Positions 1 to 10,466 of a DNA stretch of 64,000 bases are shown here, one piece after another. A program made the translations under genes and the position numbers. How positions within the stretch are numbered: the first letter of the stretch is position 1; each line of letters begins with the position of its first letter. The stretch spans positions 34,368,749-34,432,748 of the forward strand of contig OX463807.1 in the NCBI GenBank assembly GCA_949825045.1, given 5' to 3'. The notes under the pieces are model-generated. The model searched no databases. It had not been told where the DNA came from and worked only from the letters and a program-made list of their open reading frames with translations. Source of the stretch: Argyresthia goedartella (taxonomy: Eukaryota > Arthropoda > Insecta > Lepidoptera > Argyresthiidae).

Positions 1-765
1 AGTCTTCCAGTTCCAGACGCGTAAAACGGCAGACCGAACTGAATAGATTACACGAAAGACGAGTGTCACAGTAGTTTGACGTAGAGACTGAATGCCTCCC
101 CCACCCACGCGCTCGTATTTATAGGCCTCACATGTCTGAAAAAAAAATGGCGTCCTTTGCGTGACACACGCTGCCCAAGCGAAAGCTTCTTATCCCTAAC
201 TACCCAGAGTCTAATTTCAATCAAACATGCCATGCACGGCTGCTGTCTACAATTTTGTGTATGCATATTTTCTATGATCAACCGTCGGTTATCACTCAAG
301 TCATTTGGTATTGCCGATACACAAAATTTGTTGATCGCTGGCCATATAAGCGGTTGCGATTAATTAAGCCTACCCGACCGCTAGCGTCTTAGACAAAGAT
401 CACTAGAATGATATTCAAACCCGTGATGTCAAACTCGCCACATCGTACCAATCAAACGCAATTGTATATTTGCAGTCAACACATTAGCTTTCTCCGTATG
501 GTTTCATAAGAAACCTTTCATTATTTAGTTATTCATAATTTATTCAGCGCGTCACCAAATCGGCTCTGATCCCTACATATTTCGCAAGAATGCGTTAAAA
601 AAAACCTGACCCGACCTAGCTTCTCCGAACCAACCAGGTTCTATGGCCCTTTTTTTGTCAACTTACTTCGAATCACTCAATAATCCAAGCGTTAAAGGAA
701 CTGACACAGCTAATTCCGATTCTCACTGTACACTGATTGCATTCGTTAAGCGATGTTCCATTACA
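1..765 (-). mobile_element. Degraded gypsy LTR remnant (same family as the tandem array at 34250-64000)
   Basis: Read on the minus strand, this stretch follows the LTR at 34250-35040 through several diagnostic blocks: the TATA box region (plus-strand positions 111-127), the run-on around 300-360, and the LTR start, where CCATTACA at 758-765 mirrors TGTAATGG. Position 1 cuts the copy at the window edge. Divergence is high toward the LTR start (600-765) and low near position 1. It resembles the leftmost LTR of the array (34250) more than the two right-hand LTRs. No internal region follows at 766, so it is a solo LTR or the end of an element outside the window. Confidence 0.8.
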
Positions 766-924
766 TCATGACTCGATGGAATCTGCTCAGACACTTCAGA
801 CCGAAATCATTGACTTACTGGCTCTAGGTGGAACCCAGCTCAGTAAATGAACCGTATGTACAGTAAGTGGCCTGTATTTAGCTAGGTCACAACGCACCAC
901 GTCAAATCAACTTTACGCAACGTA

Positions 925-1846
925 AAACTCGTAAAGGCATATTTTTGTTTGCCGCGCCACGAAAGCGGTTCAATTGGAGGCCGTCTCTGCCCTTACCACG
1001 GTAGCGTTTCTTGTGGCATTGCAACGATTCGCATTCCGCCGAGGGGCGCCAACTCTCATCCAAAGCGATTGTGGCACAAACTATGTAAGCGCTAGAAATC
1101 AGCTTAAGGAAGTAGAGGAATTCTTCCGCTCGAATGGTGCAATCAATAACCAGCTCTTAACTTAACATGTGTTAAGTTGGGAGCTGGTTAGTGATTGCAA
1201 GTTATGTATCCAAGATATAATCCAAGTTATGTAACTTGGTTACTGAACCCCCCTAAGGGACCATGGTTCGGCACGTTACAAGAAATAAATGTGAAACCAA
1301 ACCAACCAAACAACTGATTTATCCTGTGGTAGGTGAACAGCACCTCACTTTTGAGGAACTTTCCACCCTTTTGGCCAGAATCGAGGATGTGTGATTCAAG
1401 ACCCCTCTGCACACTTTCGTCCGACCCTTCGGGCTTTGAGCCACTTACAGGCAGCCATCTCATTATTGGACGCCCACTCACCACTCTACCCGAACATTCC
1501 CTCAACGACCGCCCCATATCCGCTCGCAGACGTTTTCAGCTCATCCAAGCTCTCTCTCAGTGTTTTTGGTCTCTTTGGTCCACGTCATACCTCCATACCC
1601 TCCAAACCCGCTTCAAATGGTTATCCACCTCCACAAATCGGTGAATTGGTGCTAATCAAAGAAAATTACCTGCCTCCGCTCCAATGGAAGATGGGACTAA
1701 TCACCCGCACAATATCTGGAAAGGACGAAGTGGTATGAGTGGTGGACCTGGATATAGCCCAGGGAAATCTGCGAAGACCTGTCTTCAAGTAGCCAGGCTT
1801 CTGCTAGATTCAGTTCAAGAGGAACCTCAGCTCGGCCCCGGCCAGC
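925..1846 (+). pseudogene. Decayed BEL/Pao integrase and polyprotein C-terminus
   Basis: Translation in shifting plus frames gives recognisable BEL/Pao integrase pieces. One covers the region between the first and second catalytic Asp (SALTTVAFLVALQRF, then SDCGTNYVSARNQLKE at about 1066-1110). One corresponds to the 'NSRPL...LTPGHFLIG' region (SRPLCTLSSDPSGFEPLTGS at about 1400-1460). One is the C-terminal 'LVLIKENYLPPLQWKMG' segment at about 1645-1700. Frames change at least three times and the segment holding the catalytic Glu is missing, so it is a dead relic. It is not a copy of the intact element at 3171-9647; the sequences differ. A 60-bp palindrome interrupts it at 1139-1198. Confidence 0.75.
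1139..1198. repeat. 60-bp near-perfect palindrome inside the integrase relic
   Basis: The left arm starts GCAATCAATAACCAGCTC and the right arm ends GAGCTGGTTAGTGATTGC. The arms pair with only a few mismatches and essentially no loop (centre near ACATGT). The first arm continues the integrase reading frame; the second is its reverse complement and ends the homology. This is the form expected of a fold-back, template-switch event. Confidence 0.85.
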
Positions 1847-1847
1847 A

Positions 1848-2450
1848 TGTTAACGATAGAGGCGTGACATTGGTGAAAGCGCGAAAGCTTTCGCCTTTCC
1901 GCCAATGGCCTGCCGCGACGTCAGCGCACAGCATTCCCACTCTGCACATTCATTCCGTCCGTGAACTGCTCTGACGCTACACGCGCGTTGCCCCCTCATC
2001 TTACCTACCGCCATTTTGGACGCCACATAGTGTGACAACCAATTCTGCTCGATTCCGCTCATATTCCGCTCATATCCGCTCAAAGACTAATACTAATACT
2101 AACTAACTAGATAGCTAGAGCTATCAGGTTCGCGTGTGAAGTGTACGCAAACCCATTTTGCCACGAACGAACTCAGTGCCCTACATGCCATCCACACACG
2201 ATTCACCCCAGCCATCTAGAGTTACGTCCCTCATCGGGAGCATCGACAGCCCCGCCGTCTCGCATCAGCAGGAAGGGAAGGAGAAGCCATGGAAACCGAT
2301 TCAAGTTAAGCTCATCCCCTTCACATTTAGACCCGACTCCCTCATCTTCCATCTCAACTCCAATATCAGCTCTGCATACGTGACTAGCGGTCACAGGCAT
2401 CATTAACTTCTTACGAAATCGCCAATATTTCATCCACTGCAATTAAAGTA
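1848..2450 (+). mobile_element. Probable 3' LTR remnant of the BEL/Pao relic
   Basis: TGTTAACGATAG starts directly after the decayed polyprotein end and a G/C-rich stretch, which is where a BEL 3' LTR should begin. The following 600 bases are non-coding, contain repeated 'TCCGCTCATAT' units near 2040-2080, and end in a region with a weak polyadenylation-like AATTAAAG. There is no second LTR in the window to compare with, so the ends are approximate and the call is an inference from position. Confidence 0.4.
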
Positions 2451-2481
2451 TTAACGGCAAAGGCCATTTGCATTTGCTAGA

Positions 2482-2600
2482 GTATACGTGATGGCGGTAT
2501 TGTCCCAAAAACTGCACTGATATTACAGGTATACGTAATGGCATAACACTCCCAAAAACTACCCTGATGCCATAGGTATACGTGATGTCGGTACAGTCTC
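2482..2600. repeat. 47-bp tandem repeat, about 2.5 copies
   Basis: Units begin with GTATACGTGATG at 2482, 2529 and 2576. Units one and two share the central 'CCCAAAAACT' and a 'CTGAT' block, and differ elsewhere; the third is partial and runs into a hairpin. No coding frame is conserved. Confidence 0.75.
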
Positions 2601-2605
2601 ACACA

Positions 2606-2643
2606 TATTATGTGCCGCGAAGACTGTCTCGCGGCACATAATA
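2606..2643. repeat. Perfect hairpin, 15-bp arms, 8-base loop
   Basis: Arms 2606-2620 (TATTATGTGCCGCGA) and 2629-2643 are exact reverse complements around the loop AGACTGTC. It lies immediately after the 47-bp tandem repeat. Nothing indicates a terminator or regulatory role; it fits the general fold-back pattern of the window. Confidence 0.85.
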
Positions 2644-3165
2644 CGCCTAATACGGCGAGGACTGCCTCTATCAGTCAAAACACTGCTCGGAGTGGATATA
2701 GGTTGCGGCGGTCAGTCCCAATTCATTGTTGGTTCTCAACCAAAAAATCGAGACGTTATACACTCATAAACTTGTTCTTCTAAAATGAAATCTATGAATT
2801 TGCTATGAATTTTGAGCAAAATTATTCCAAGTCTTTGCATGAAATTTTGTGTTATTTTTTAGCGAAGTGAGCTATGAATACACATTGTTGGAGCGATCGC
2901 CTTGATAGAGCATAGATTTTAATTATTTTTGCACGAATTTTGAATTTTGGCACAAATTTTTACAAAATGTGAAAATCTCAGAAAACCTAGCTCAAAACTG
3001 ACAAAAACATTAGCTCCGTATAGTACTTGTATATGGCAGGTTCTTTATAATGGGATATATTAAAAACCATTATGACGCCGAAATGGGCGAACCATATCAT
3101 CAACATCAACCTTTGAAATTTCAGAAGAATCTGAAATTAAGCGCATTATAAGTGTTCGGCTAGCA
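2644..3165. other. Unassigned AT-rich spacer
   Basis: No ORF, repeat arm or element end was recognised in these ~520 bases. The sequence is AT-rich with repeated 'GAATTTTG' and 'CAAAATT' words between 2790 and 2970. It ends at the CTAAA target duplication of the BEL/Pao element. Confidence 0.5.
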
Positions 3166-3170
3166 CTAAA

Positions 3171-3345
3171 TGTGGGTCGCTGGTATTAAATTAAACCCCA
3201 CAAGTGGTGTGAAAAGGACTGTATTTTATTATTTTATGTATTATAGAACACGAGTACATGTTACTACGCGAATCGCACATAGACAACAACCGGAAACCAC
3301 GTAACATTGCCAACATACAAAACCTACGTGTTTATGAGCTAAACA
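3171..3345 (-). repeat. 3' LTR of the BEL/Pao element
   Basis: This 175-bp copy begins on the minus strand with TGTTTAGCTC and ends GCGACCCACA, matching 9473-9647 at every position I compared. The ORF stop lies about 120 bases upstream in the element's own direction (3465). The bases next to it inside the element (3346-3360) read GGCTGAGGCCCC on the minus strand, a weak purine-rich tract for plus-strand priming. Confidence 0.95.
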
Positions 3346-3464
3346 TAATTGGGGCCTCAGCCAAAACATGCAAACATATTCGCTGAAACTTAAATATCTA
3401 ACATATTAGAAAGACACTAGTAGCTATACACTTCATATCACTACTAACTTATACGTGCGCATCC

Positions 3465-6400
3465 TTAGTTATCAATCGGAAGGACACATACCTTAGCTAT
3501 GCTAGTTTTCATAACAAAACCATTTGTCGTTTTAATATCTATAGCCCGCACCTTGCCATCGTCCCCTGGATGCACCGCGACTATTCTGGCTATAGGCCAG
3601 CTGAGAGGACTGACATTGTTATCCTTAACTATCACCATTGTGCCGACCTGCAGATTGGGAGTAGCGGTCCGCCACTTAGGCCGACTTTGCAGATTCACAA
3701 GATATTGCCTGTGCCACTGTCGCCAAAAGGATTGCTGAATTTGAGTACATTGGTCCCAAAATTTCAATCTGTTGGTAGGAACATTGATGACGTCAGGCTC
3801 TGGAAACGAACACAAGGGTGCACCCGTGAGAAAATGGCCCGGCGTGAGATAGTTCATATCGTTAATATCTAACAAAATTTTAGGAGTTAAAGGCCGTGAA
3901 TTAACGATACCTTCAACCTGTACCAGGACAGTATACAATTCCTCAAAGGTTAAACATTTTTCGCCTATAGCGCGCTTTAAATGGTGCTTAACGCTTTTGA
4001 TACCGGCTTCCCATATACCAGCCCAATGGGGAGAGTAACTAGGAACAAATTGAAAATTAATTCCTAACGAAGAAGCGAAATCTTGTACCATAGAATTATG
4101 ATTCTTACATTGACTTAACTCATAGAGTCTCTTTAATTGGTTATTTGCCCCACGGAAGGTCGCAGCGTTATCACAGCTTATTGTGGACGGAATGTTACGT
4201 CTAGCTATAAATCTTTTTAAGCAGGCCAAGAAGGTATCTGTAGTCAAGTCCGAGGCAAGTTCGACGTGGATAGCCTTAGTGGCAAAACAAACGAATAAAA
4301 GAACATACCCTTTTGAAATTAAAACCCGTCTAACCCGTGACTGCTTTATTTGAAATGGACCGCCATAATCTATGCCTACCACCTCGAAAGGACGCGCTGC
4401 TGTGACTCTCCGTTCAGGCAAAGAACCCATTAATTGTGAGGCTTGATTAGCCTTTAATCTGAAACATACAATACACTTGTGTGTTACATGCTTTATCTCT
4501 CTGGTTCCATTAATAAGCCAATATTTTTGATTTAAATAACTCAAAATAAGTTTAGGACCAGCGTGTAATAAACGTATATGCGCATCCCGTATTACCAATT
4601 GAGTAATATGCGAGCGCTGAGCCAGTATAGCTGGGTATTTTTGTGCGTAAGGTATATTTGCCTTCTGCAGCCTTCCGCCTACACGCAGCAGACCATCCCC
4701 ATCAATGAAAGGATTAAGAGGTAATAGACTCCCTTTTATTGGCTTATTATTGGAAATGCATTTAATTTCTTCACCATAACAGCGATTTTGGTCACATTTT
4801 ATGATAACTTTCATTGCATTACCTAATTCCTTACAAGTAAGGCTAGGTACATAACTTTCATGCTTCCTTTGACCTTGTGACTTTTTACAATTGTTATAAA
4901 ATCTTAAAATAAAAGCTATAACTCTTTGAGTTTTAGCAAGAGAGCTGAATTTATATAGATCCTGCTCCAATTGTGTACAAGGCATTGAAACTTTTTTAAT
5001 TTCAGGAATATCTACATACTTATCTATACACATTTTTGTATCAAAACTACAATGATCATAGTCACATTGTAACATAAACTGTGGACCGTTCCACCATAGA
5101 GAGTTCTCACTTAAAGAGCATGGCTCGACTCCTCTTGAGAGGCAATCGGCAGGATTAAAGGATGTATTTACATAATGCCAATTAAAAGATTGAGTATGTT
5201 CAACAATAACCTTCACCCTATTAGCCACATAAGCATTTAAGCGCAATGGATCTATCTTTAACCATGATAATACAATCTGCGAATCGAGGTACAGATGTAC
5301 ATCAATGTTTTTAGGGTCAATTTTAATCGACAATGTGTGATATAACCTATTAGCCAGCTTGGCAAGCAAGAGTGCACTATTAAGCTCTAGCCTGGGAGTG
5401 GTTAGTTGAGAGCTAACTGGATTGAGCCTAGACTTGGAACACACTAAGTCAACCAACGCGGAACCGTCAGACTTTACAACGCGGAGGTATAAGCAGCAAC
5501 CGTAGGCTCTGCTCGAAGCATCAGCAAACCCTATCAGCTCAATTTTATTATACTCTGAAATATCAATATTTCTATGAATTGAAATAGTAGGCATGTTTAT
5601 CAATCCTGAAGCGAAACTTCTCCATTTCTCGTTCAAATCACCTGGAAGGGGAGAATCCCAACCAATGCTAGCCTTCCAAAGGTCTTGAAGAAATAATTTT
5701 GCAGTAACCAAAATTGGACCGACCAAACCTAAGGGGTCAAAGAACTTACTGACAAAACTAAGAACCTCTCTTTTTGTGTAAATCTCATTCAATGTTTTCT
5801 CTGGGCAGCTGATATTAATTGTATCTGATTGAACATTATAATGCAGTCCCAAAGTTTTGGCAAATGAATCATCATGGTGACTGAACTCAATATTATGAAA
5901 CTGCTGTTTTTCTATAGGAATATCTTTTAAAACCTCAGGTGAATTAGAGCACCACTTGTGCAACTGAAAACCCCCCAACTCCATTAACTGAATTAACTCA
6001 TTTTTTAACTGAATCAAGTCATTTATTTGGTTTGAACCCGTACTTACGTCATCAACGTAACAATTATATTTTAATGCAGAGGCTGCCTTGGGATATTTAT
6101 CACCAAATCGTTTGGCAAGTTCTATTAAACAGCGTGTTGCTAAATAGGAAGAACACTTCATACCATATGTAACTGTTTGAAGTTGCAGACATTGAATAGG
6201 TTTGTCTGGGGATTCTCGCCACAAAATGTTTTGAAGTGGTCTATGAATAGGATCCATAATAATGTTTCTAAACATTTGTTTAATGTCACAGATTAAAATA
6301 TATTTATCTAACCTGAACAAAATTAATATATCAAACAATTCATTCTGCACTGTTGGCCCATTCATGAGTAAATCATTCAGTGAGATTTTATTTTTTGTAA

Positions 6401-8669
6401 GCATGCCGCCATCAAAAACAACCCTTAGTTTAGTAGTTTTTGAGCCTTCATTGAACACAGGGTGATGCGGCAGAAAATAGACAGCATCATTTTCTAAATC
6501 ATACTGCGAGATATCTACCAACTTTGCATGGCCAAGCTGTAGATATTCATCTATAAATTGTTTATATTTTTCAAACAAAATCTTATTTTTAGAAAATCGT
6601 TTCTCTAAGTTTTGAAATCTTTGTAGTGCGCTATCTAATGAATTTCCTAAGTTGACTTCCTTTAAAGGCAATTTGATAGGCAAAGAAACTTGAAACTTAT
6701 TGCCCTCAAGCTTCACATTTTCAGAAAAAATAATCTCAGCCTGATCTTTTTCAGAACTGGACTCTAAAAATATTTTATCGACCTTTTCGCATTCCCACAA
6801 ATTTTGTAAATGTACATCAAGATTATTTTTGCATGTACAGGGCGGGATGAAAATGTCATCACTTACTTGTGATTCAGTACGAGTGAAATTACAAAAATAC
6901 TTGTTAGTAGCTGGAACCTGATGCCGCTCCTCAGTGACCGCGCCACCTACCACGTAGCCTAGCTTCGTATTGATGAGGTAGGGACCGTTGAGGGCGAGTG
7001 GGATACGCTCACGGAGCAACACCTGGAAAAACACATCAGCAGCTAATAAAATATGAATAGTGGCTGGTGCATGAAAATCGGGGTCAGCAAGCTGGACATG
7101 CGAAGGGATGTTCAGATGGGAAACATCAATGAGCTGGTGCGGTAACGTGCATGTAATTTTTTCCACCACTGAGCATGAAATAGGCAAGCTAAATGATGTA
7201 CTTGATGCATGTATATCAAACTCTGCAACAGCGTTTATTTTATTGGAGCCTTCACAAACCCCCACTACCATGTGCGATTTAGCAAGCAGCGTGCAGTCAA
7301 TCCTATCTGCAATTTCTTTGGTGATCATAGACACCTCGCTGCCAGAATCCAACACTGCTCGCACTGGTAATGTGCCACCATCCTTAGTATATAATTTCAC
7401 CGACACTGTAGGTAATAAAACATGTTTATTATTTATGTTGCTATTGCACAACGATACCTGAGGGGATTCCTCTTTATTGGGTGCGGAGTCAGCCACTTCA
7501 TCGTGAAGTAAACTATTATGGCCCCCTTTGCACTTCAAACATTTAAACTTAAAAAAGCATTTATTAGTGTGCTTATTCAAGCACAGCTTACACCGCTTTG
7601 AATCCTCAATAAACTGTAATCTTTGCTTTATAGAAGCAGTTTTGAATTTTGGACACTTATGAATCTTATGCGGAGAAGAATGACAAAACTCACATGTTTC
7701 CTGGCTGGTGAGAAGGACTGCTCGCTGATAGCTTCGAGCAGCACCGCTGCCGCTTACACCAGAAGTCCGCTTCTCCGGTGGCTCTGTAGCTTCCAAGGCC
7801 ACTGCCTTTTTCTCTAAAAATGTCAGGAAACCACGCAAACTATGAGGTTCATCTTTAAAATTCTCCTGTTCCAAGTAATAAGCCCTAACAGTGTATTGAT
7901 CGACCTTTCTGGTTAACATAGGAACCAATAAAGCGTCCCAGTGATGGACTGGCTGCTTGAGACTCACTAGTGCACTCAAGCTCTGCTTTACCTGAGCCAA
8001 GAACGACCTTAATGACTCAGAAGTACATTTAGTAATAGGATTTATATCCAAAATACAGTTTACATGTTGTGTAATAACCTTGTTTACATTGTCATACCTA
8101 TCACTTAATATTTTTAAGGCTTGATCATAATTTACATCCTCCAAAGTGAGGTTTTTAATTAAATCGTGAGGCTCGCCTCCAAGATACATTCTCAAATAGT
8201 ATAACCTTTGTAAGTTAGACAAAGATTTGTCATTATGAATCAAACTTTGAAACAAATTTATGAAAGGATAGTACTCACCATCCTTGCCGTCAAATTTTTT
8301 GATCTCAATCTTTGGCAGTTTCGCGCAAACCGAGGAGGAGCGGTCAGGGGGAGGAGACCGCGACCCAGGCTCTTGCTTACGATTAATAGAACCTTGTAGC
8401 AAGGCCATAGCAACCAAATATTTTTCCTCATATTCCTGGAAAGTGGAAATCGAATCACGTCTAGACGCTTCCGTCTCATCACCTAAGGCAGAAATTTGGA
8501 TATTTAACTCTTTAAACTCGGTAAAAGCATTTATTAAATGACTTAATTTTGCCTGAAGTAACTCTATAGACGTGTTTTCCAGGTCTTCCTTTTCACAGAA
8601 ATGGTAAATTTTCGTTATTGAACTTTTCGCTGCCCCCCTGGCCGCAATCCTAATGGATTGCTTTTCCAT
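3465..8669 (-). CDS. BEL/Pao Gag-Pol polyprotein
   Basis: This 1734-residue polyprotein carries out reverse transcription and integration in cytoplasmic particles. Order seen: gag-like region with coiled-coil character (about 1-320, with the DUF1759-type block near 120-260); Cys/His cluster starting CEFC near 325-345 and further CxxC motifs to about 390; aspartic protease with AVLDSGSEVSMI near residue 440; reverse transcriptase with the BEL-type catalytic YVDD near 873; RNase H start (GFADASS) near 1050; integrase zinc-binding HVTHKCIVC near 1393; and integrase DDE with VGIDYGGPF near 1433, SCDNAATF near 1503 and WEAGIKS near 1553. The catalytic residues I could check are present and there are no internal stops. 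The start at 8669 gives the longest ORF and lies just after the leader. Length is usual for the superfamily. It is likely functional, although expression cannot be judged. Confidence 0.95.
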   Translation of the reverse strand: MEKQSIRIAARGAAKSSITKIYHFCEKEDLENTSIELLQAKLSHLINAFTEFKELNIQISALGDETEASRRDSISTFQEYEEKYLVAMALLQGSINRKQEPGSRSPPPDRSSSVCAKLPKIEIKKFDGKDGEYYPFINLFQSLIHNDKSLSNLQRLYYLRMYLGGEPHDLIKNLTLEDVNYDQALKILSDRYDNVNKVITQHVNCILDINPITKCTSESLRSFLAQVKQSLSALVSLKQPVHHWDALLVPMLTRKVDQYTVRAYYLEQENFKDEPHSLRGFLTFLEKKAVALEATEPPEKRTSGVSGSGAARSYQRAVLLTSQETCEFCHSSPHKIHKCPKFKTASIKQRLQFIEDSKRCKLCLNKHTNKCFFKFKCLKCKGGHNSLLHDEVADSAPNKEESPQVSLCNSNINNKHVLLPTVSVKLYTKDGGTLPVRAVLDSGSEVSMITKEIADRIDCTLLAKSHMVVGVCEGSNKINAVAEFDIHASSTSFSLPISCSVVEKITCTLPHQLIDVSHLNIPSHVQLADPDFHAPATIHILLAADVFFQVLLRERIPLALNGPYLINTKLGYVVGGAVTEERHQVPATNKYFCNFTRTESQVSDDIFIPPCTCKNNLDVHLQNLWECEKVDKIFLESSSEKDQAEIIFSENVKLEGNKFQVSLPIKLPLKEVNLGNSLDSALQRFQNLEKRFSKNKILFEKYKQFIDEYLQLGHAKLVDISQYDLENDAVYFLPHHPVFNEGSKTTKLRVVFDGGMLTKNKISLNDLLMNGPTVQNELFDILILFRLDKYILICDIKQMFRNIIMDPIHRPLQNILWRESPDKPIQCLQLQTVTYGMKCSSYLATRCLIELAKRFGDKYPKAASALKYNCYVDDVSTGSNQINDLIQLKNELIQLMELGGFQLHKWCSNSPEVLKDIPIEKQQFHNIEFSHHDDSFAKTLGLHYNVQSDTINISCPEKTLNEIYTKREVLSFVSKFFDPLGLVGPILVTAKLFLQDLWKASIGWDSPLPGDLNEKWRSFASGLINMPTISIHRNIDISEYNKIELIGFADASSRAYGCCLYLRVVKSDGSALVDLVCSKSRLNPVSSQLTTPRLELNSALLLAKLANRLYHTLSIKIDPKNIDVHLYLDSQIVLSWLKIDPLRLNAYVANRVKVIVEHTQSFNWHYVNTSFNPADCLSRGVEPCSLSENSLWWNGPQFMLQCDYDHCSFDTKMCIDKYVDIPEIKKVSMPCTQLEQDLYKFSSLAKTQRVIAFILRFYNNCKKSQGQRKHESYVPSLTCKELGNAMKVIIKCDQNRCYGEEIKCISNNKPIKGSLLPLNPFIDGDGLLRVGGRLQKANIPYAQKYPAILAQRSHITQLVIRDAHIRLLHAGPKLILSYLNQKYWLINGTREIKHVTHKCIVCFRLKANQASQLMGSLPERRVTAARPFEVVGIDYGGPFQIKQSRVRRVLISKGYVLLFVCFATKAIHVELASDLTTDTFLACLKRFIARRNIPSTISCDNAATFRGANNQLKRLYELSQCKNHNSMVQDFASSLGINFQFVPSYSPHWAGIWEAGIKSVKHHLKRAIGEKCLTFEELYTVLVQVEGIVNSRPLTPKILLDINDMNYLTPGHFLTGAPLCSFPEPDVINVPTNRLKFWDQCTQIQQSFWRQWHRQYLVNLQSRPKWRTATPNLQVGTMVIVKDNNVSPLSWPIARIVAVHPGDDGKVRAIDIKTTNGFVMKTSIAKVCVLPIDN

Positions 8670-9472
8670 ATTGCGGAAACTTTACAAATGTTTTCCACTA
8701 AAATCTTATACAATATTTACTAAAATCGCAACAATATTTTAACTATCGCGAGGAACAAAAAGGTACCGCGACGCGAGTGATGCGAAGCGAAGCTGCGGGA
8801 ACCGTCAAATATGGCGTCGGCGCACGCGGTAGCAAACCTTCTCTCGCCCAATAGCAGCGAGCTTCCTGCCGTCGCGCGACAAAAACCGACGAATTAGCGC
8901 ACAGCTAGCTGACAGCCACTCGACGTACGACCAATAGTGTCGACTCACCAACTTGACGTCACGGCTGATTTTGTCTCTTCTTAGCACGTAGGTTATATCC
9001 ACAAAACAAAATGTCTACCCAAAGGTCATTCACATTGGTGCAATGACCTTTTATCCAGAGCGAAGATAATCACTACGTATGTTTTATCTTGATGAACTGC
9101 GATGAAAGTGGGATGCTATTTCTTCATAAAATAACCACCAAATCTTGAAAACGACGAAATACATAGGTTCCACCGTCGAGCACGTAGTTGAAGTAGTAGG
9201 ACGTAAGTAGGTACGGTACAAAGGCACGACGAAATTTTTCTTTTTGAAATAATAGTCTGGTGAATTTCTTGTAGATAGTAGCCCAATAGCAGACTTCTTG
9301 TAGCCCAATAGCAGGCCGATGAAACGCAATAGCCGCTTCAATTGTAGAATACACGTAGATGCCAACGCAATCTCAATGGCAGATTCCGACGATAGATTGT
9401 GCACACACGAATATTCCTCCGACGAGATTCACTGAGCCTCCCGACGAAAAAAATCGGCAAAAGGACCAAACT
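8670..9472 (-). other. BEL/Pao 5' leader with primer-binding site
   Basis: Non-coding leader between the 5' LTR and the gag-pol start. On the minus strand the first internal bases after the LTR read AGTTTGGTCCTTTTGCCG; the TGG-led part (9452-9468) is the expected place for a tRNA primer-binding site, but I do not assign the tRNA. A ~20-base direct repeat containing TAGCCCAATAGCAG occurs twice at about 9277-9320. The ORFs on this strand (8805-9404) are short and without recognisable domains. Confidence 0.65.
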
Positions 9473-9647
9473 TGTGGGTCGCTGGTATTAAATTAAACCC
9501 CACAAGTGGTGTGAAAAGGACTGTATTTTATTATTTTATGTATTATAGAACACGAGTACATGTTACTACGCGAATCGCACATAGACAACAACCGGAAACC
9601 ACGTAACATTGCCAACATACAAAACCTACGTGTTTATGAGCTAAACA
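9473..9647 (-). repeat. 5' LTR of the BEL/Pao element
   Basis: This 175-bp direct repeat of 3171-3345 has no difference that I can see. At 175 bp it is short for the superfamily, so U3, R and U5 must be compact. An AT-rich block (plus strand, 9523-9545) and ATTATAGAACAC lie in the centre; I could not fix a TATA box or start site. Confidence 0.95.
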
Positions 9648-9756
9648 CTAAAACCTTTTGCTGTTTGCTATAAATACTTTTGCAAGAACGCAAACAAACT
9701 TCTACTCAAAAACTTGTCTGCAACAATGACTTACTTACTTTAACATTACTTTAACA

Positions 9757-9945
9757 TTTAAACATTAAACATTTATATACAGGCCACAAACATTGTTTCT
9801 GGCCCCACATTAGGATGCCCTGTGTCGCGGGAACCAGAAACAGCGACATCACAAACATATAAAAATCTAAGACCTGGAGTTTTTTAATGTTTTATCCTCA
9901 GCCGGGGATCAAACCCGGGACCTCTCGCACGGTAGGCAGTCAAAA
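9757..9945 (-). mobile_element. tRNA-derived SINE, minus copy
   Basis: On the minus strand an internal RNA polymerase III B box, GGTTTGATCCC (complement of 9905-9915), follows 'GCGAGAGGTCCCGG'. This is followed by a body with a 'TGTTTCTGGTT' motif, then 'GGGGCCAGAAACA', and an A/T-rich tail of repeated 'AAATGTTTAA' units at 9757-9785. The same arrangement occurs on the plus strand at 14447-14665, so this is a dispersed family and not a tRNA gene. Confidence 0.75.
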
Positions 9946-10466
9946 ATCCGTATTTGGGTATTTAGTTCATCGCACTTTTTCTATCTTTGCAGATTTATAG
10001 TGTGATGAATTTCATCACACTTTGTACATGTAGCAATATTTGTTGTATGGTACGCGAATTGAATTGAATTGCGAAACTGACAAAAGTATCGCAGGCTATG
10101 TGCCTTGAGACAGGCCCAAAATCTGCTCTGTGTGGCTTAAGTTGTCTCTGGTCAGCCCCAAAAACTGCCCTGATTCGCCAATTTGTTCATGTTTCTCTGG
10201 TGTTTTCACCGTGGGAATCCGGTGGTGCAACGCCGCCGGTTGTAAAAATATATCCAGCTGACCGTCAGCTTCCCTATATTTCTTCTGGGCAAATTTGCAT
10301 AAAAACAATAAAAATACGGGACACGTGTTGAGTGGTTAAGCACTGAAACGTGAAAGACAACACAGAGCGGGATTGACATCAGGTAGAAAAAAAATTTCGC
10401 CAGGAAAATATTACAATTATCCTAACTACAGTGCAGAGTAGTGACACTTACGCGTCTAACTACAAT
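9946..10466. other. Unassigned spacer with a 21-bp palindrome
   Basis: No gene is supported. A perfect palindrome (GTGTGATGA, loop ATT, TCATCACAC) lies at 10000-10020. A GC-richer segment at 10100-10320 has open frames on both strands but no recognisable domain; these are treated as chance ORFs. Confidence 0.5.

Larger units (their letters stand above)
3171..9647 (-). mobile_element. Full-length BEL/Pao LTR retrotransposon, apparently intact
   Basis: The element is 6477 bp, bounded by two 175-bp direct repeats (3171-3345 and 9473-9647) that look identical by eye and have TG...CA ends on the plus strand. A 5-bp target duplication CTAAA occurs at 3166-3170 and 9648-9652. The interior reads on the minus strand: 5' LTR at the right, a leader of ~800 bases, one uninterrupted 1734-codon gag-pol ORF, a short 3' region, then the 3' LTR at the left. 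Identical LTRs plus an open ORF indicate recent insertion. Superfamily is BEL/Pao, from polyprotein domain order and the RT and integrase motifs. Confidence 0.95.

Noticed and set aside
7108..7461. 117-codon plus-strand ORF
   Set aside because: Antisense shadow of the BEL/Pao protease region.
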